Positions 5,886 to 13,425 of a DNA stretch of 46,367 nucleotides are shown here, one piece after another. The notes below the pieces were generated by a model, which did not search any database, had not been told where the DNA came from, and saw only the letters and a program-made list of their open reading frames with translations. Both the position numbers and the translations under genes were made by a program. This DNA is from an uncultured Prevotellaceae bacterium (lineage in GTDB: Bacteria; Bacteroidota; Bacteroidia; Bacteroidales; Bacteroidaceae), in assembly GCA_946411565.1 (NCBI GenBank), contig CAMKEM010000020.1, positions 1 through 46,367 on the forward strand, read 5' to 3'. How positions within the stretch are numbered: position 1 is the first letter of the stretch; each line of letters begins with the position of its first letter.

Positions 5886-8420
5886 ATGAGTGTACATGTA
5901 ATTTACTATAGGGATGGGGCGAAAGTGATGCGCCCCATCCTCACCAGAGAGGAGTATCTGGCACTTCGCGGCACGAACAAGCAGAAGGCTATTCTGAAGG
6001 CTGTGCGCGAGGGTGATGAACAGATGAAGCACCGATTGTTGCAGATGAACTACTCGTGTCTGCCTAATGAGGATGGTTCGTTGAAGGGCAGTACGAGGAT
6101 GAGCTCAACGGTGGGCATGGATATTGATCATGTGGCTTCCGAGGAGATGGTGCCGATGAAGGAACGTATCTTGGAGAAGAAAGACGAGCTTGGCTTGCTG
6201 ATGCTTGAAGTGAGTGCACGAAAGCAAGGCTATCACCTTGTGTTCCGTCGCCGTCCTGAACTTTCGCAGGAGGAGAACCTGCGGTGGGCAAGCGAATTGC
6301 TTGGCGTTGACTTCGATGATAAGGCGAAGGATATTACGAGGGTGTTCTTCACGACATCGGATGGGGAGGATTTGATATTTCTGGAGGATAAACTGTTCGA
6401 AAGAACACCGACCCCTTTCCCGCCCTTCGGGCACCCTTTCCCCGTGAAGGGGCAAGGGGATAGTAATGAACCCGAAAAGGAAGTGCAAACGGAAGAAACG
6501 CATAAGGAAGAAACGCAAACGGAAGAAACGCATAAGGAAGAAACGCATAAGGAAGAAACGCATAAGGAAGGAACGCAAGCGGAAGGCACACAGAAAGCCC
6601 ATGAGCGAAAAGAGGTAACTAACTCCTTGCCCCTTCACGGGGAAAGGATGCCCGAAGGGCAGGAAAGGGGTCGGTGTGCTGTTTTTGAAGGGCAGGAAAG
6701 GGGTCTTACTTACAACGGCCTCCCTTACTCCGCCATCATCAGCAAGTGGTGGGAGCTATACAACGAGGGAAAGGAACCAGTGAAGACGAACCGTGACGTG
6801 CTGACCTTTGAACTTGCCGTGAACCTTCGACACATCTGCGGCTTTGACCGCGAACTGATGGATAGCATCATTCCATGCTATGACGGATTCTCTGAAACGC
6901 AGAAGATGAAGTGCATCGACTCGGCATTGTCGGAGAAGCGCACACAGATGCCAAAGCGATTGAAGGATGTGCTTTTCGAGGTGCGTCGCGACCGCATGAA
7001 CGAGGGCATGGAAACGGCTGGCGGTGAGGGCTTAGAGGTGGCTGTTCAGGAGGATGAGCGCTTCTACTACAACCGTCTGCCACGTATGCCGCAAGGGGTG
7101 CGCGAATCAATAGAGGCGGTAGGACCGATGTTGTCGATGCCCGTTATAGTGGCTATCTGTCCGGCTATCGGTACGCTTGCAACAGGCGTGCGACTCGATG
7201 TTCACGGTCAAAAGAAGGGGCTGAATCTGATAAGCTACATAGCAGGTGACTTTGCAAGCGGCAAAGGGCAGATAGACCCTGTGATTGGTGCCTGGCTGGG
7301 CGAGGTGAGGGCTCTCGACATGATGTATCAGCAACAAGAGGAGGATTGGCGACGCAAGAAACGTGCTGCCAAGAACAAGAAGGAGCAACCGGAAGAGCCG
7401 AAGTTACCTGTGCGTTGTCTGCCGCTGAATAACACGGTGGCGAATCTGGCTGAGCGACTTGCCAATACTGAGGGGAAGCATGCGTTTTCGTTCACTCCCG
7501 AGGCTGACACGGTGGCGCAGAAATGGAAGTCGGCAATGAGTGATTTCTCCGTGATGCTGCGTCAGAGCTATGACGGTTCGAGATACGACCGTGAGGCACG
7601 CTCTGCCGATGCCGTCAACGTGCATATCGAGCATCTGTTGTGGAATGTCTGCATGTGCGGCACGCCCGATGCGCTTTATCGTGTGGTATCGAATTACACG
7701 GACGGTTTTCAGAGTCGTATTGCCGTTGCACGGACTCCCGACAACACCTTTGCGCCACTTGAGGATAAGCCTTACGTGCTGACCGACCGCCAAAGGGAGC
7801 GCATTCAGCAGATAGCGCATTTGTTGCCGCTGATGCAGGGTGTGGTGGTGCTGCCGAAACTGGAGGCGAAAGGGCGCGAGTGGGTGGAGAACGAGCGTCT
7901 GGAAACGATGAAGAACGATGATAAGATTCGTGCCCGACAGCGTTTCCGTATCTGCGTGACGGCACAGCGAATGACTTGTTGTCTGATGCTCTGCAAGGTG
8001 GCTGAGACGCTGATTCAGAAGCATGGCTTGAACGGTGCTGAGGCGCTGTTGAAGCAGAAGCCTGAACTGTGGAAGGCGATGTTGCTGAAGGCGCAGACAA
8101 CGCAGTTGCTTGAGACTTACGATGTGGTGGCTGACTATCTGATGGAGACGGCTCTCTACTTCTTCCGTGAGCGCATAGAGATGGCATTTTCCAGCCGTGA
8201 CTACGTGGGTGGCAATGACCGCATACGTGTGGGTAGGAATGATTCTATCTTTGAGCGTCTGGATGTGGAGTTCGGCTTGGAGGGTGCTTTCCAGCATAGC
8301 GTCAGCGTGAAGGGGGCCAATGTGTCGCGCAATGCCGTCAAACAGATGTTGAAGAACTGGAAGAAACAGGGGCTCATTGTGCAGACGGAGGTTGGACGGT
8401 ATAGGAAGGTGGTTAGTTAG
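5886..8420 (+). CDS. VirE-N/BT4734-like and DUF3987 primase/helicase-like protein
   Basis: This protein has 844 residues from the ATG at 5886; a TTG 9 bases upstream is in frame but less likely. The N-terminal part (about 40-185) resembles the BT4734/VirE-N domain (STVGMDIDHV, LMLEVSARKQGYHLVFRR). The C-terminal part is a DUF3987 domain with a P-loop-like GDFASGKGQ near residue 453 and a winged-helix-like end (VSRNAVKQMLKNWKKQG). These proteins are thought to be primase/helicase-like replication proteins of mobile elements. Between the two domains (about 172-270) lies in-frame repeat DNA: two inverted 51-base arms around a 15-base minisatellite encoding EETHK-type repeats. The insertion falls in the interdomain linker, so the protein may stay functional. 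Confidence 0.8.
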   Translation: MSVHVIYYRDGAKVMRPILTREEYLALRGTNKQKAILKAVREGDEQMKHRLLQMNYSCLPNEDGSLKGSTRMSSTVGMDIDHVASEEMVPMKERILEKKDELGLLMLEVSARKQGYHLVFRRRPELSQEENLRWASELLGVDFDDKAKDITRVFFTTSDGEDLIFLEDKLFERTPTPFPPFGHPFPVKGQGDSNEPEKEVQTEETHKEETQTEETHKEETHKEETHKEGTQAEGTQKAHERKEVTNSLPLHGERMPEGQERGRCAVFEGQERGLTYNGLPYSAIISKWWELYNEGKEPVKTNRDVLTFELAVNLRHICGFDRELMDSIIPCYDGFSETQKMKCIDSALSEKRTQMPKRLKDVLFEVRRDRMNEGMETAGGEGLEVAVQEDERFYYNRLPRMPQGVRESIEAVGPMLSMPVIVAICPAIGTLATGVRLDVHGQKKGLNLISYIAGDFASGKGQIDPVIGAWLGEVRALDMMYQQQEEDWRRKKRAAKNKKEQPEEPKLPVRCLPLNNTVANLAERLANTEGKHAFSFTPEADTVAQKWKSAMSDFSVMLRQSYDGSRYDREARSADAVNVHIEHLLWNVCMCGTPDALYRVVSNYTDGFQSRIAVARTPDNTFAPLEDKPYVLTDRQRERIQQIAHLLPLMQGVVVLPKLEAKGREWVENERLETMKNDDKIRARQRFRICVTAQRMTCCLMLCKVAETLIQKHGLNGAEALLKQKPELWKAMLLKAQTTQLLETYDVVADYLMETALYFFRERIEMAFSSRDYVGGNDRIRVGRNDSIFERLDVEFGLEGAFQHSVSVKGANVSRNAVKQMLKNWKKQGLIVQTEVGRYRKVVS
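6407..6457. repeat. Family C arm inside the primase-like gene, left
   Basis: This 51-base GC-rich repeat contains the hairpin GCCCTTCGGGC and a second CCCCGTGAAGGGG. It is inverted relative to 6625-6675 with only two mismatches. It is read through in frame as Pro/Phe-rich sequence (TPTPFPPFGHPFPVKGQG). Confidence 0.85.
6480..6593 (+). repeat. 15-base minisatellite coding for EETHK units
   Basis: About seven units of GAAGAAACGCATAAG, some diverged (GAAGAAACGCAAACG, GAAGGAACGCAAGCG), encode repeated EETHK/EETQT peptides. Because the unit is 15 bases, changes in copy number keep the reading frame. The array lies between the inverted family C arms. Confidence 0.85.
6625..6675. repeat. Family C arm inside the primase-like gene, right
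   Basis: This is the inverted partner of 6407-6457, with the hairpins CCCCTTCACGGGG and GCCCGAAGGGC. It is translated as LPLHGERMPEGQERGR. The motif GAAGGGCAGGAAAGGGGTC is repeated once more just after it, near 6690-6706. Confidence 0.85.
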
Positions 8421-8500
8421 GTTAGAGGTAAGGGGGGAGAAGACCCCCTGAATCCCCCTGCGTAGGGGGAGAGTTTAGAGTGGAGAGGGGGGAGTTTAGA
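8421..8500. repeat. Family A repeat, intergenic copy
   Basis: This copy has the family A core (ACCCCCTGAATCCCCC, then the hairpin CCCCCTGCGTAGGGGG) flanked by GGTTAGAG and GTTTAGAGTGGAG units. It starts at the stop codon of the primase-like gene, and is one of the few copies far from the minus-strand gene train. Confidence 0.8.
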
Positions 8501-8537
8501 GTGTCATTAGGTCATGGTGTCATAAGTGTCATTAAGG
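8501..8537 (+). promoter_or_regulatory. GTGTCA iterons, inverted copy of 1521-1557
   Basis: These 37 bases match the reverse complement of 1521-1557 with one mismatch. They contain three GTGTCA units and one degenerate unit with the same spacing. They end 12 bases before the start of the small gene at 8550, so a protein bound here would control that gene. Confidence 0.7.
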
Positions 8538-8549
8538 ATTTTTACTGTT

Positions 8550-8942
8550 ATGAATATCGAGAATACACAAGAATGCTTTGTGCAGCTCTGGCTTCGGCTG
8601 GAGCGCACGAGGCGACTGCTCTGGGGGCAGTATAAGCGTTTCTGCATCCGCAGGGTGCTGAAGGTGTGGTTTGGAAATGAAGCCGATGATGATTTCATCT
8701 GGAAGGTGTGCTTCAGGTGTGAACAGGAGGGATGGAATGAGCTTCCGCCGCCGTCGCTCTATCCGCGTAAGCATCGCGAACTGTTGCGTGCCATCGTGTC
8801 GGTGAAACTGGGCATCAGTTTTTACAAGGTTGACCTGAAAGCCCTTGACGCTGCTTATAGCATCGCTTTTCCGAAGAGTACGCCGATAAATGTGAGTCAC
8901 CTATCCAGAAAGCCTAACCAGAACCCTGTAAGGGTGACATAA
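8550..8942 (+). CDS. Small hypothetical protein
   Basis: This 130-residue protein starts at MNIENTQECFVQLWLRLERT; an in-frame GTG upstream lies inside the iteron repeat and is unlikely. It is basic and Arg/Trp-rich, with FCIRRVLKVWFG and LYPRKHRELLRAIVSVKLG, and has no motif that I recognise. The last residues (about NQNPVRVT) are encoded by the start of a dispersed hairpin repeat of the CCTGTAAGGGTG type, so the original C-terminus may have been replaced. The GTGTCA iterons just upstream tie it to the regulatory region at 1394-1557. Confidence 0.6.
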   Translation: MNIENTQECFVQLWLRLERTRRLLWGQYKRFCIRRVLKVWFGNEADDDFIWKVCFRCEQEGWNELPPPSLYPRKHRELLRAIVSVKLGISFYKVDLKALDAAYSIAFPKSTPINVSHLSRKPNQNPVRVT

Positions 8943-8945
8943 CAT

Positions 8946-8972
8946 AGGATAGGTTTTCACCCTATCCTGTTT
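8946..8972 (+). terminator. Repeat-derived hairpin after the small gene
   Basis: AGGATAGG and CCTATCCT form a stem around 7 bases, followed by GTTTT. It is part of a dispersed repeat related to the element at 34926-35220 (AGGATAGGGTG and CACCCTATCC), and may serve as a terminator. Confidence 0.5.
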
Positions 8973-9060
8973 TATGCCGTGCTTACAGCACTCTTTTTAA
9001 ATCTCACTTGCAAAATCGCGCATCGCATAATGCCCATCGCGAAACGGGGAACATAATGAA

Positions 9061-9080
9061 CCCCCATTGCGAAATGGGGG
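9061..9080 (-). terminator. Hairpin with GNRA-type loop after the BspA-like gene
   Basis: CCCCCATT and AATGGGGG form a perfect 8-base stem closed by GCGA on the plus strand, two bases beyond the stop of the minus-strand gene. No long T run follows, so the terminator role is likely but not certain. A related GCCCATCGCGAAACGGGG unit lies next to it (about 9031-9050). Confidence 0.5.
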
Positions 9081-9082
9081 CG

Positions 9083-9838
9083 TTATATCCCCTGTATCTT
9101 TTTGTACCTTGCCCAACCTTCTGCTTTCTTGTATGCTTCAATGCTGTTGGCTGGAACGAGGAGGAGAAGGGAATCTGGGGTTTCTGCAAAAGAATAAATT
9201 TGAGAATGAGGTGGGATGGGGGCTTTACAAGTGATGGATTTGAGACTTGAGCAACCAAGGAATGCCTCATTCCCGATGGTTTTCACGGATTCAGGAATTG
9301 TGATTGAGGTGAGAGAAATGCAATTATTGAAAGTATTATCTCCTATCTTTATCACGCTGTTAGGGATTGTGATTGAGGTAAGTTCGATGCATTCATAAAA
9401 AGCACCATCAATATTTTTCATGGAGTTCGGGATGGTTATGGATCTGAGCGCTCTACAATTGGCAAAAGCACCTTCCATATTTGTCACGGAGTTTGGTATT
9501 GTGATTGAGGTAAGGGAGTAACAATCGCTGAATGCACTCCACCCAATGCTTGTTACGGAGTTAGGGATGGTGACAGAGGTGAGGTTCTTACATCCGCTGA
9601 AAGCATATTCCCCAATATGCGTTACACCATCTTCTATTACTATATTCTTGATTCTGTCTCGCTTGGAAGCCCACGGATTTATTGGCTCCTCCCATGTATA
9701 GTCTTTTGATATGGTCAATGTTCCATTAAACGACAGATCCCATGAGTCGTCAGCAAAATCTGCCCAGTAAGTATTAAAAAATCTATAGGCGGATATGCCA
9801 AGTGCTATTGTAATGAGAAGTAAACTTACTTTTTTCAT
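9083..9838 (-). CDS. BspA-type leucine-rich repeat protein
   Basis: This 251-residue protein has an N-terminal signal or anchor segment (MKKVSLLLITIALGISAYRF). It then has about six BspA/TpLRR repeats (LRR_5) built on SVTSIGWSAFSDCYSLTSI and similar units, from about residue 65 to 215. The C-terminal part (LLLVPANSIEAYKKAEGWARY) is the usual cap of this family. BspA-type proteins of Bacteroidales are exported and often mediate adhesion to host proteins or other bacteria. It is short for the family. It is transcribed alone, diverging from thrS. Confidence 0.85.
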   Translation of the reverse strand: MKKVSLLLITIALGISAYRFFNTYWADFADDSWDLSFNGTLTISKDYTWEEPINPWASKRDRIKNIVIEDGVTHIGEYAFSGCKNLTSVTIPNSVTSIGWSAFSDCYSLTSITIPNSVTNMEGAFANCRALRSITIPNSMKNIDGAFYECIELTSITIPNSVIKIGDNTFNNCISLTSITIPESVKTIGNEAFLGCSSLKSITCKAPIPPHSQIYSFAETPDSLLLLVPANSIEAYKKAEGWARYKKIQGI

Positions 9839-9911
9839 TGTTTCGGAGTTGTTGGTTTTCGGTATAAGGCGTCAGACTTATACCTTCGTCTTCTGTTTTC
9901 GCTTCAGATTG

Positions 9912-9919
9912 CAAAAATA
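9912..9919 (-). promoter_or_regulatory. -7 box of the BspA-like gene
   Basis: On the minus strand it reads TATTTTTG, 73 bases before the start codon. The -33 box is not clear. Confidence 0.5.
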
Positions 9920-10022
9920 GTAAAAATGTGCGTAAGTACCAATTTTCTGTCGTGTTTTTTTGATTTCGGCATTGCAGAATGTTTTTTTAGGGGAAAAATT
10001 CGCTCGTCTCACAAAAAATAAG

Positions 10023-10030
10023 TAAATTTG
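10023..10030 (+). promoter_or_regulatory. -7 box of thrS
   Basis: TAAATTTG lies 42 bases before the ATG at 10073. No good -33 box is visible, and I see no T-box-like structure in this short leader. Confidence 0.55.
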
Positions 10031-10072
10031 CAACCTAATTGAAATTTGTACTTCAAAATTATAAAACAAGGA

Positions 10073-12043
10073 ATGATTAACATTACTTTCCCTGATGGAT
10101 CTGTTCGTTCGTATGAGCAGGGCATCACTGGACTTCAGATTGCTGAGAGCATCTCACCTGCTCTCGCACGCAGCGTTGTAAGCTGCGGTGTTAATGGTGA
10201 GACAGTGGAACTCAACCGTCCGATCAATGCTGATGCAAAGATTGCCCTCTATAAGTTTGAGGACGAGGAGGGTAAGCATAGCTTCTGGCACACAAGTGCC
10301 CACTTGCTTGCTGAGGCTCTCAAGGAGCTTTATCCTGGCATCCAGTTCGGTTTCGGTCCTGCTATCGAGGCTGGTTTCTTCTATGACGTGCTCCTTCCTA
10401 ACGGAGAGCAGATCAAGGAGGGCGACTTTGCCAACATCGAGAAGAAGATGCTTGAGCTTGCCAAGAAGGATGAGCCACTCGTTCGTAAGGAAGTTTCAAA
10501 GGCTGACGCTATGGCTGCTTTCGGTGCCGACGGTCAGACCTACAAGTGCGAGCACATCGAGCAGGATCTCGAGGACGGCTCAATCACTACATATACTCAG
10601 GGCAACTTCACCGACCTCTGTAAGGGTCCACACCTCGTTTCTACAGGTGCTATCAAGGCTGTTAAGCTCACATCTATCGCAGGTGCTTTCTGGCGTGGCG
10701 ATGCAAAGCGCGAGCAGATGCAGCGTCTCTACGGTATCTCTTTCCCAAAGAAGAAGATGCTCGACGACTACCTCGTTATGCTTGAGGAGGCTAAGAAGCG
10801 CGACCACCGTAAGATCGGTAAGGAGATGGAGCTCTTCATGTTCTCTGACCGCGTAGGCAAGGGACTCCCAATCTGGTTGCCAAAGGGCACAGACCTCCGC
10901 CTCCGTCTTCAGGATATGCTCCGCGCCATTCAGAAGCGTTTCGGCTATCAGGAAGTTATCACTCCGCATATCGGTTCAAAGAACCTCTACGTTACTTCTG
11001 GTCACTATGCACACTACGGCAAGGACTCATTCCAGCCAATCCACACACCAGAGGAGGACGAGGAGTATATGCTCAAGCCAATGAACTGCCCTCACCACTG
11101 TGAGGTGTTCGCTTGGAAGCCACGTTCATACAAGGACCTGCCATTCCGTTGCGCAGAGTTCGGAACAGTATATCGCTATGAGAAGTCAGGTGAGCTTCAC
11201 GGTCTCACACGTGTACGTTCATTCACACAGGACGATGCGCACATCTTCTGCCGCCCAGATCAGGTGAAGAGCGAGTTCCTCCGCGTTCTCGACATCATCC
11301 AGGCTGTATTCTCAATCTTCGGCTTCAAGGATGATCAGGTAGAGTTCCAGATTTCTCTCCGCGACCCTAACGACAAGGATAAGTACATCGGTACTGACGA
11401 GATGTGGGCATCAGCACAGAACGCTATCATCGAGGCTTGCAAGGAGCGTGGTCTCAATGCACGTCAGGAAGAGGGCGAGGCTGCATTCTATGGTCCAAAG
11501 CTCGATTGTATGGTAAAGGATGCTATCGGTCGTCGCTGGCAGTTGGGTACTATTCAGGTTGACTACAATCTCCCAGTACGTTTCGACCTCGAATACACAG
11601 CCGAGGACAACTCAAAGCAGCGTCCTGTAATGATTCACCGTGCGCCATTCGGTTCAATGGAGCGTTTCGTTGCCGTTCTCATCGAGCACACAGCAGGTCA
11701 CTTCCCACTCTGGCTCACACCAGATCAGGTAGCCATCCTCCCAATCTCTGAGAAGTACAACGACTATGCAGAGCAGGTACGTCGCTTCCTCGATACAAAG
11801 GGTGTTCGTGCAACCGTTGATAACCGTAACGAGAAGATCGGCCGTAAGATTCGTGACAACGAGCTCAAGCGCGTTCCTTATATGGTTATCGTTGGTGAGA
11901 AGGAAGCAGCAGAAGGCAATGTTGCAATGCGTCAGCAGGGTGGTGGCGAGCAGGCTGTCATGTCAATGGCAGAGTTTGCACAGCGCATCAACGACGAGGT
12001 TGCAGAACAGCTTTCAGCTACTAATATTGAGCCAAAGGACTAA
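10073..12043 (+). CDS. thrS: Threonine-tRNA ligase
   Basis: This 656-residue cytoplasmic enzyme charges tRNA-Thr with threonine. The order is a TGS domain (1-60), an editing domain with HTSAH (73-77), the class II catalytic core with [10 protein letters not shown] (zinc-binding Cys and His), the motif 2 region ([17 protein letters not shown]), and the C-terminal anticodon-binding domain ([17 protein letters not shown]). The length is normal. I chose the ATG at 10073, which gives the family start [10 protein letters not shown]; a TTG nine codons upstream is open but adds unrelated residues. Codon use is strongly biased, as for a highly expressed housekeeping gene, unlike the accessory genes upstream. 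The usual infC-rpmI-rplT genes do not follow it here. Confidence 0.98.
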   Translation: MINITFPDGSVRSYEQGITGLQIAESISPALARSVVSCGVNGETVELNRPINADAKIALYKFEDEEGKHSFWHTSAHLLAEALKELYPGIQFGFGPAIEAGFFYDVLLPNGEQIKEGDFANIEKKMLELAKKDEPLVRKEVSKADAMAAFGADGQTYKCEHIEQDLEDGSITTYTQGNFTDLCKGPHLVSTGAIKAVKLTSIAGAFWRGDAKREQMQRLYGISFPKKKMLDDYLVMLEEAKKRDHRKIGKEMELFMFSDRVGKGLPIWLPKGTDLRLRLQDMLRAIQKRFGYQEVITPHIGSKNLYVTSGHYAHYGKDSFQPIHTPEEDEEYMLKPMNCPHHCEVFAWKPRSYKDLPFRCAEFGTVYRYEKSGELHGLTRVRSFTQDDAHIFCRPDQVKSEFLRVLDIIQAVFSIFGFKDDQVEFQISLRDPNDKDKYIGTDEMWASAQNAIIEACKERGLNARQEEGEAAFYGPKLDCMVKDAIGRRWQLGTIQVDYNLPVRFDLEYTAEDNSKQRPVMIHRAPFGSMERFVAVLIEHTAGHFPLWLTPDQVAILPISEKYNDYAEQVRRFLDTKGVRATVDNRNEKIGRKIRDNELKRVPYMVIVGEKEAAEGNVAMRQQGGGEQAVMSMAEFAQRINDEVAEQLSATNIEPKD

Positions 12044-12107
12044 GCCTGAAGGCAATTGATAATTGATAATTAATAATTAATAATTAATTCCTTTCCATAC
12101 TGCGCCA

Positions 12108-12158
12108 GCCTCTCCTCCCCATCACGGGGGAGGATGCCCGCAGGGCAGGAAGGGGTCT
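12108..12158. repeat. Family C repeat forming the leader of the NifX-like gene
   Basis: GC-rich hairpins (CCCATCACGGGGGAGG and GCCCGCAGGGC) end 5 bases before the ATG at 12164. Nearly the same segment precedes the response regulator start at 16830. Confidence 0.8.
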
Positions 12159-12163
12159 CTAAT

Positions 12164-12550
12164 ATGCTAAAAATTGCAATACCGACAAGAGAGAATCTTG
12201 TAGATGACCACTTCGGGCATTGCGACCATTACACCGTGTTTACTGTGGGTGATGACAAGAGCGTAATCAGTTCAGAACGTCTGGATTCACCACAGGGTTG
12301 CGGATGCAAGTCGAACATCGCTTCCATAATGCAGGACATGGGCATAACAATCATGCTTGCCGGCAATATGGGCATGGGCGCATTCAACAAACTCGCAGCC
12401 CACGGTATCAGCACCGTGCGTGGATGTCATGGTAATGTTAATGATGTTCTTGCGTCATATCTCAACGGCACACTCACCGATTCAGCCGAGGTATGTGACC
12501 ATCATGACTGTGGAAATCATGCTGAGCAACCAGTATATGTGATTTCATAA
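12164..12550 (+). CDS. NifB/NifX-family (FeMo-cofactor-like) protein
   Basis: This 128-residue protein belongs to the dinitrogenase iron-molybdenum cofactor family (a small RNase H-like fold). It has the typical start MLKIAIPTRENLVDDHFGHC, then GCGCKSNIASIMQDMGI and GNMGMGAFNKLAAHGISTVR. Cysteine and histidine pairs (GCGC, VCDHHDCGNH) suggest binding of a metal or metal cluster. In organisms without nitrogenase these proteins have unknown roles in metal-cluster handling. The longer open frame starts inside the GC-rich repeat and is not the real start. The gene ends before a clear terminator. Confidence 0.85.
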   Translation: MLKIAIPTRENLVDDHFGHCDHYTVFTVGDDKSVISSERLDSPQGCGCKSNIASIMQDMGITIMLAGNMGMGAFNKLAAHGISTVRGCHGNVNDVLASYLNGTLTDSAEVCDHHDCGNHAEQPVYVIS

Positions 12551-12572
12551 CCATCACATTATTATATTTAAG

Positions 12573-12607
12573 AGACGGTATTACACAAGATGTAATGCCG
12601 TCTTTTT
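12573..12607 (+). terminator. Terminator after the NifX-like gene
   Basis: AGACGGTATTAC and GTAATGCCGTCT form a 12-position stem with one mismatch around 7 bases, followed by TTTT. Confidence 0.85.
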
Positions 12608-12681
12608 GCGTTTCTATGGTCGGTTCGCTGAAAAAATACCGCCTTTCGCTGAATAAATTTTCTGATATGAAGTGAAAAATG

Positions 12682-12689
12682 TATTTTTG
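12682..12689 (+). promoter_or_regulatory. -7 box of the small secreted protein gene
   Basis: TATTTTTG lies 39 bases before the start. A TTTT near 12658 is at about the right distance for a weak -33 box. Confidence 0.6.
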
Positions 12690-12727
12690 CAACAGAAATA
12701 TTAAAAGCATTTTGATAAGTTAAGTTT

Positions 12728-13111
12728 ATGAAGAATTTTATATTAGGAATCCTGATGACGATAGGGGCGTTGCCGGCAATAGCTGGCAACTATCCCTATC
12801 TGACGTTCGAATTGACGGACGGGGCAAAGGTCTCAGTTTCCGTCACCTCACTGACGTTGTCTGTTAACGGCACTACCTTAAAGGCTGGTTCGCAGACATT
12901 TACAATCTCTAACCTCACGAAGATGTATTTCTCTTCAACTGACGAAACAACTGGCGGTACAAATGCTATTGAGGAACTCACCGCCGATGACCTCGAAGGA
13001 AAGGAAATCTATGACCTCAACGGACACAAGCTTGACTCTGATACTCAGTTGCCTCGCGGTGTGTATATCGTAAAGAGCAAGAACAAAACCTGTAAAATCG
13101 TGGTGAAATAA
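12728..13111 (+). CDS. Small secreted protein with C-terminal sorting-like tail
   Basis: This 127-residue protein has a Sec signal peptide (MKNFILGILMTIGALPAIAG). The first domain (20-75) contains YLTFELTDGAKVSVSVTSLT and FTISNLTKMYFSS; it is similar in order and spacing to the N-terminal domain of the next gene's product. The end (EIYDLNGHKLDSDTQLPRGV, then YIVKSKNKTCKIVVK) has the IYDLNG/GVYIV pattern of short C-terminal beta domains common in exported Bacteroidales proteins. Function is unknown. Its own promoter and the 314-base gap after it make it a separate unit. Confidence 0.75.
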   Translation: MKNFILGILMTIGALPAIAGNYPYLTFELTDGAKVSVSVTSLTLSVNGTTLKAGSQTFTISNLTKMYFSSTDETTGGTNAIEELTADDLEGKEIYDLNGHKLDSDTQLPRGVYIVKSKNKTCKIVVK

Positions 13112-13114
13112 AAG

Positions 13115-13412
13115 GAAAGCAAAGGAAACGCTCCGCTTGCGCGGAGAATTCTTTTGAAAGTAAATTAGGAATAAATTAAACCAGTAAATTATAATTATTA
13201 ACCATAGATTTTAGGGATCTCACAGATTTTCATCACGAGCGTAAGCGAGCTTATCCGTTAAATCTGTGCAATCTGTGTTCAAAATAAAAGAAACGGATTT
13301 ATCCGATTTATCTGAAATTAATTTACTGAATATAATTTACTGACAATTTACTTTCCAAAAAAAGAATTTATTTTCCAATCATTCCGCGCAAGCGGATTTC
13401 CTTTCAAAATAT
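13115..13412. repeat. Gap of 314 bases filled with inverted repeats
   Basis: The gap holds no gene. Its outer parts are inverted to each other: CCGCTTGCGCGGA near 13135 is matched by TCCGCGCAAGCGG near 13383, with AT-rich GTAAATTA/TAATTTAC inside. The middle holds the dispersed ATCTGTGCAATCTGTGTTC and ACGGATTTATCCG units and a short hairpin on CGAGCGTAAGCGAGC. The whole could fold into one large stem. No promoter with a good TAnnTTTG box is visible for the next gene. Confidence 0.65.
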
Positions 13413-13425
13413 AATTGTCGTAAAG

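Noticed and set aside
6480..6593. CRISPR array
   Set aside because: The 15-base units are directly adjacent with no spacers and are translated in frame; this is a minisatellite.
7404..8297. A long minus-strand open frame inside the primase-like gene
   Set aside because: It is antisense to a clear DUF3987 coding region, is His/Leu/Arg-rich low-quality sequence and has no start signals or recognisable motif.
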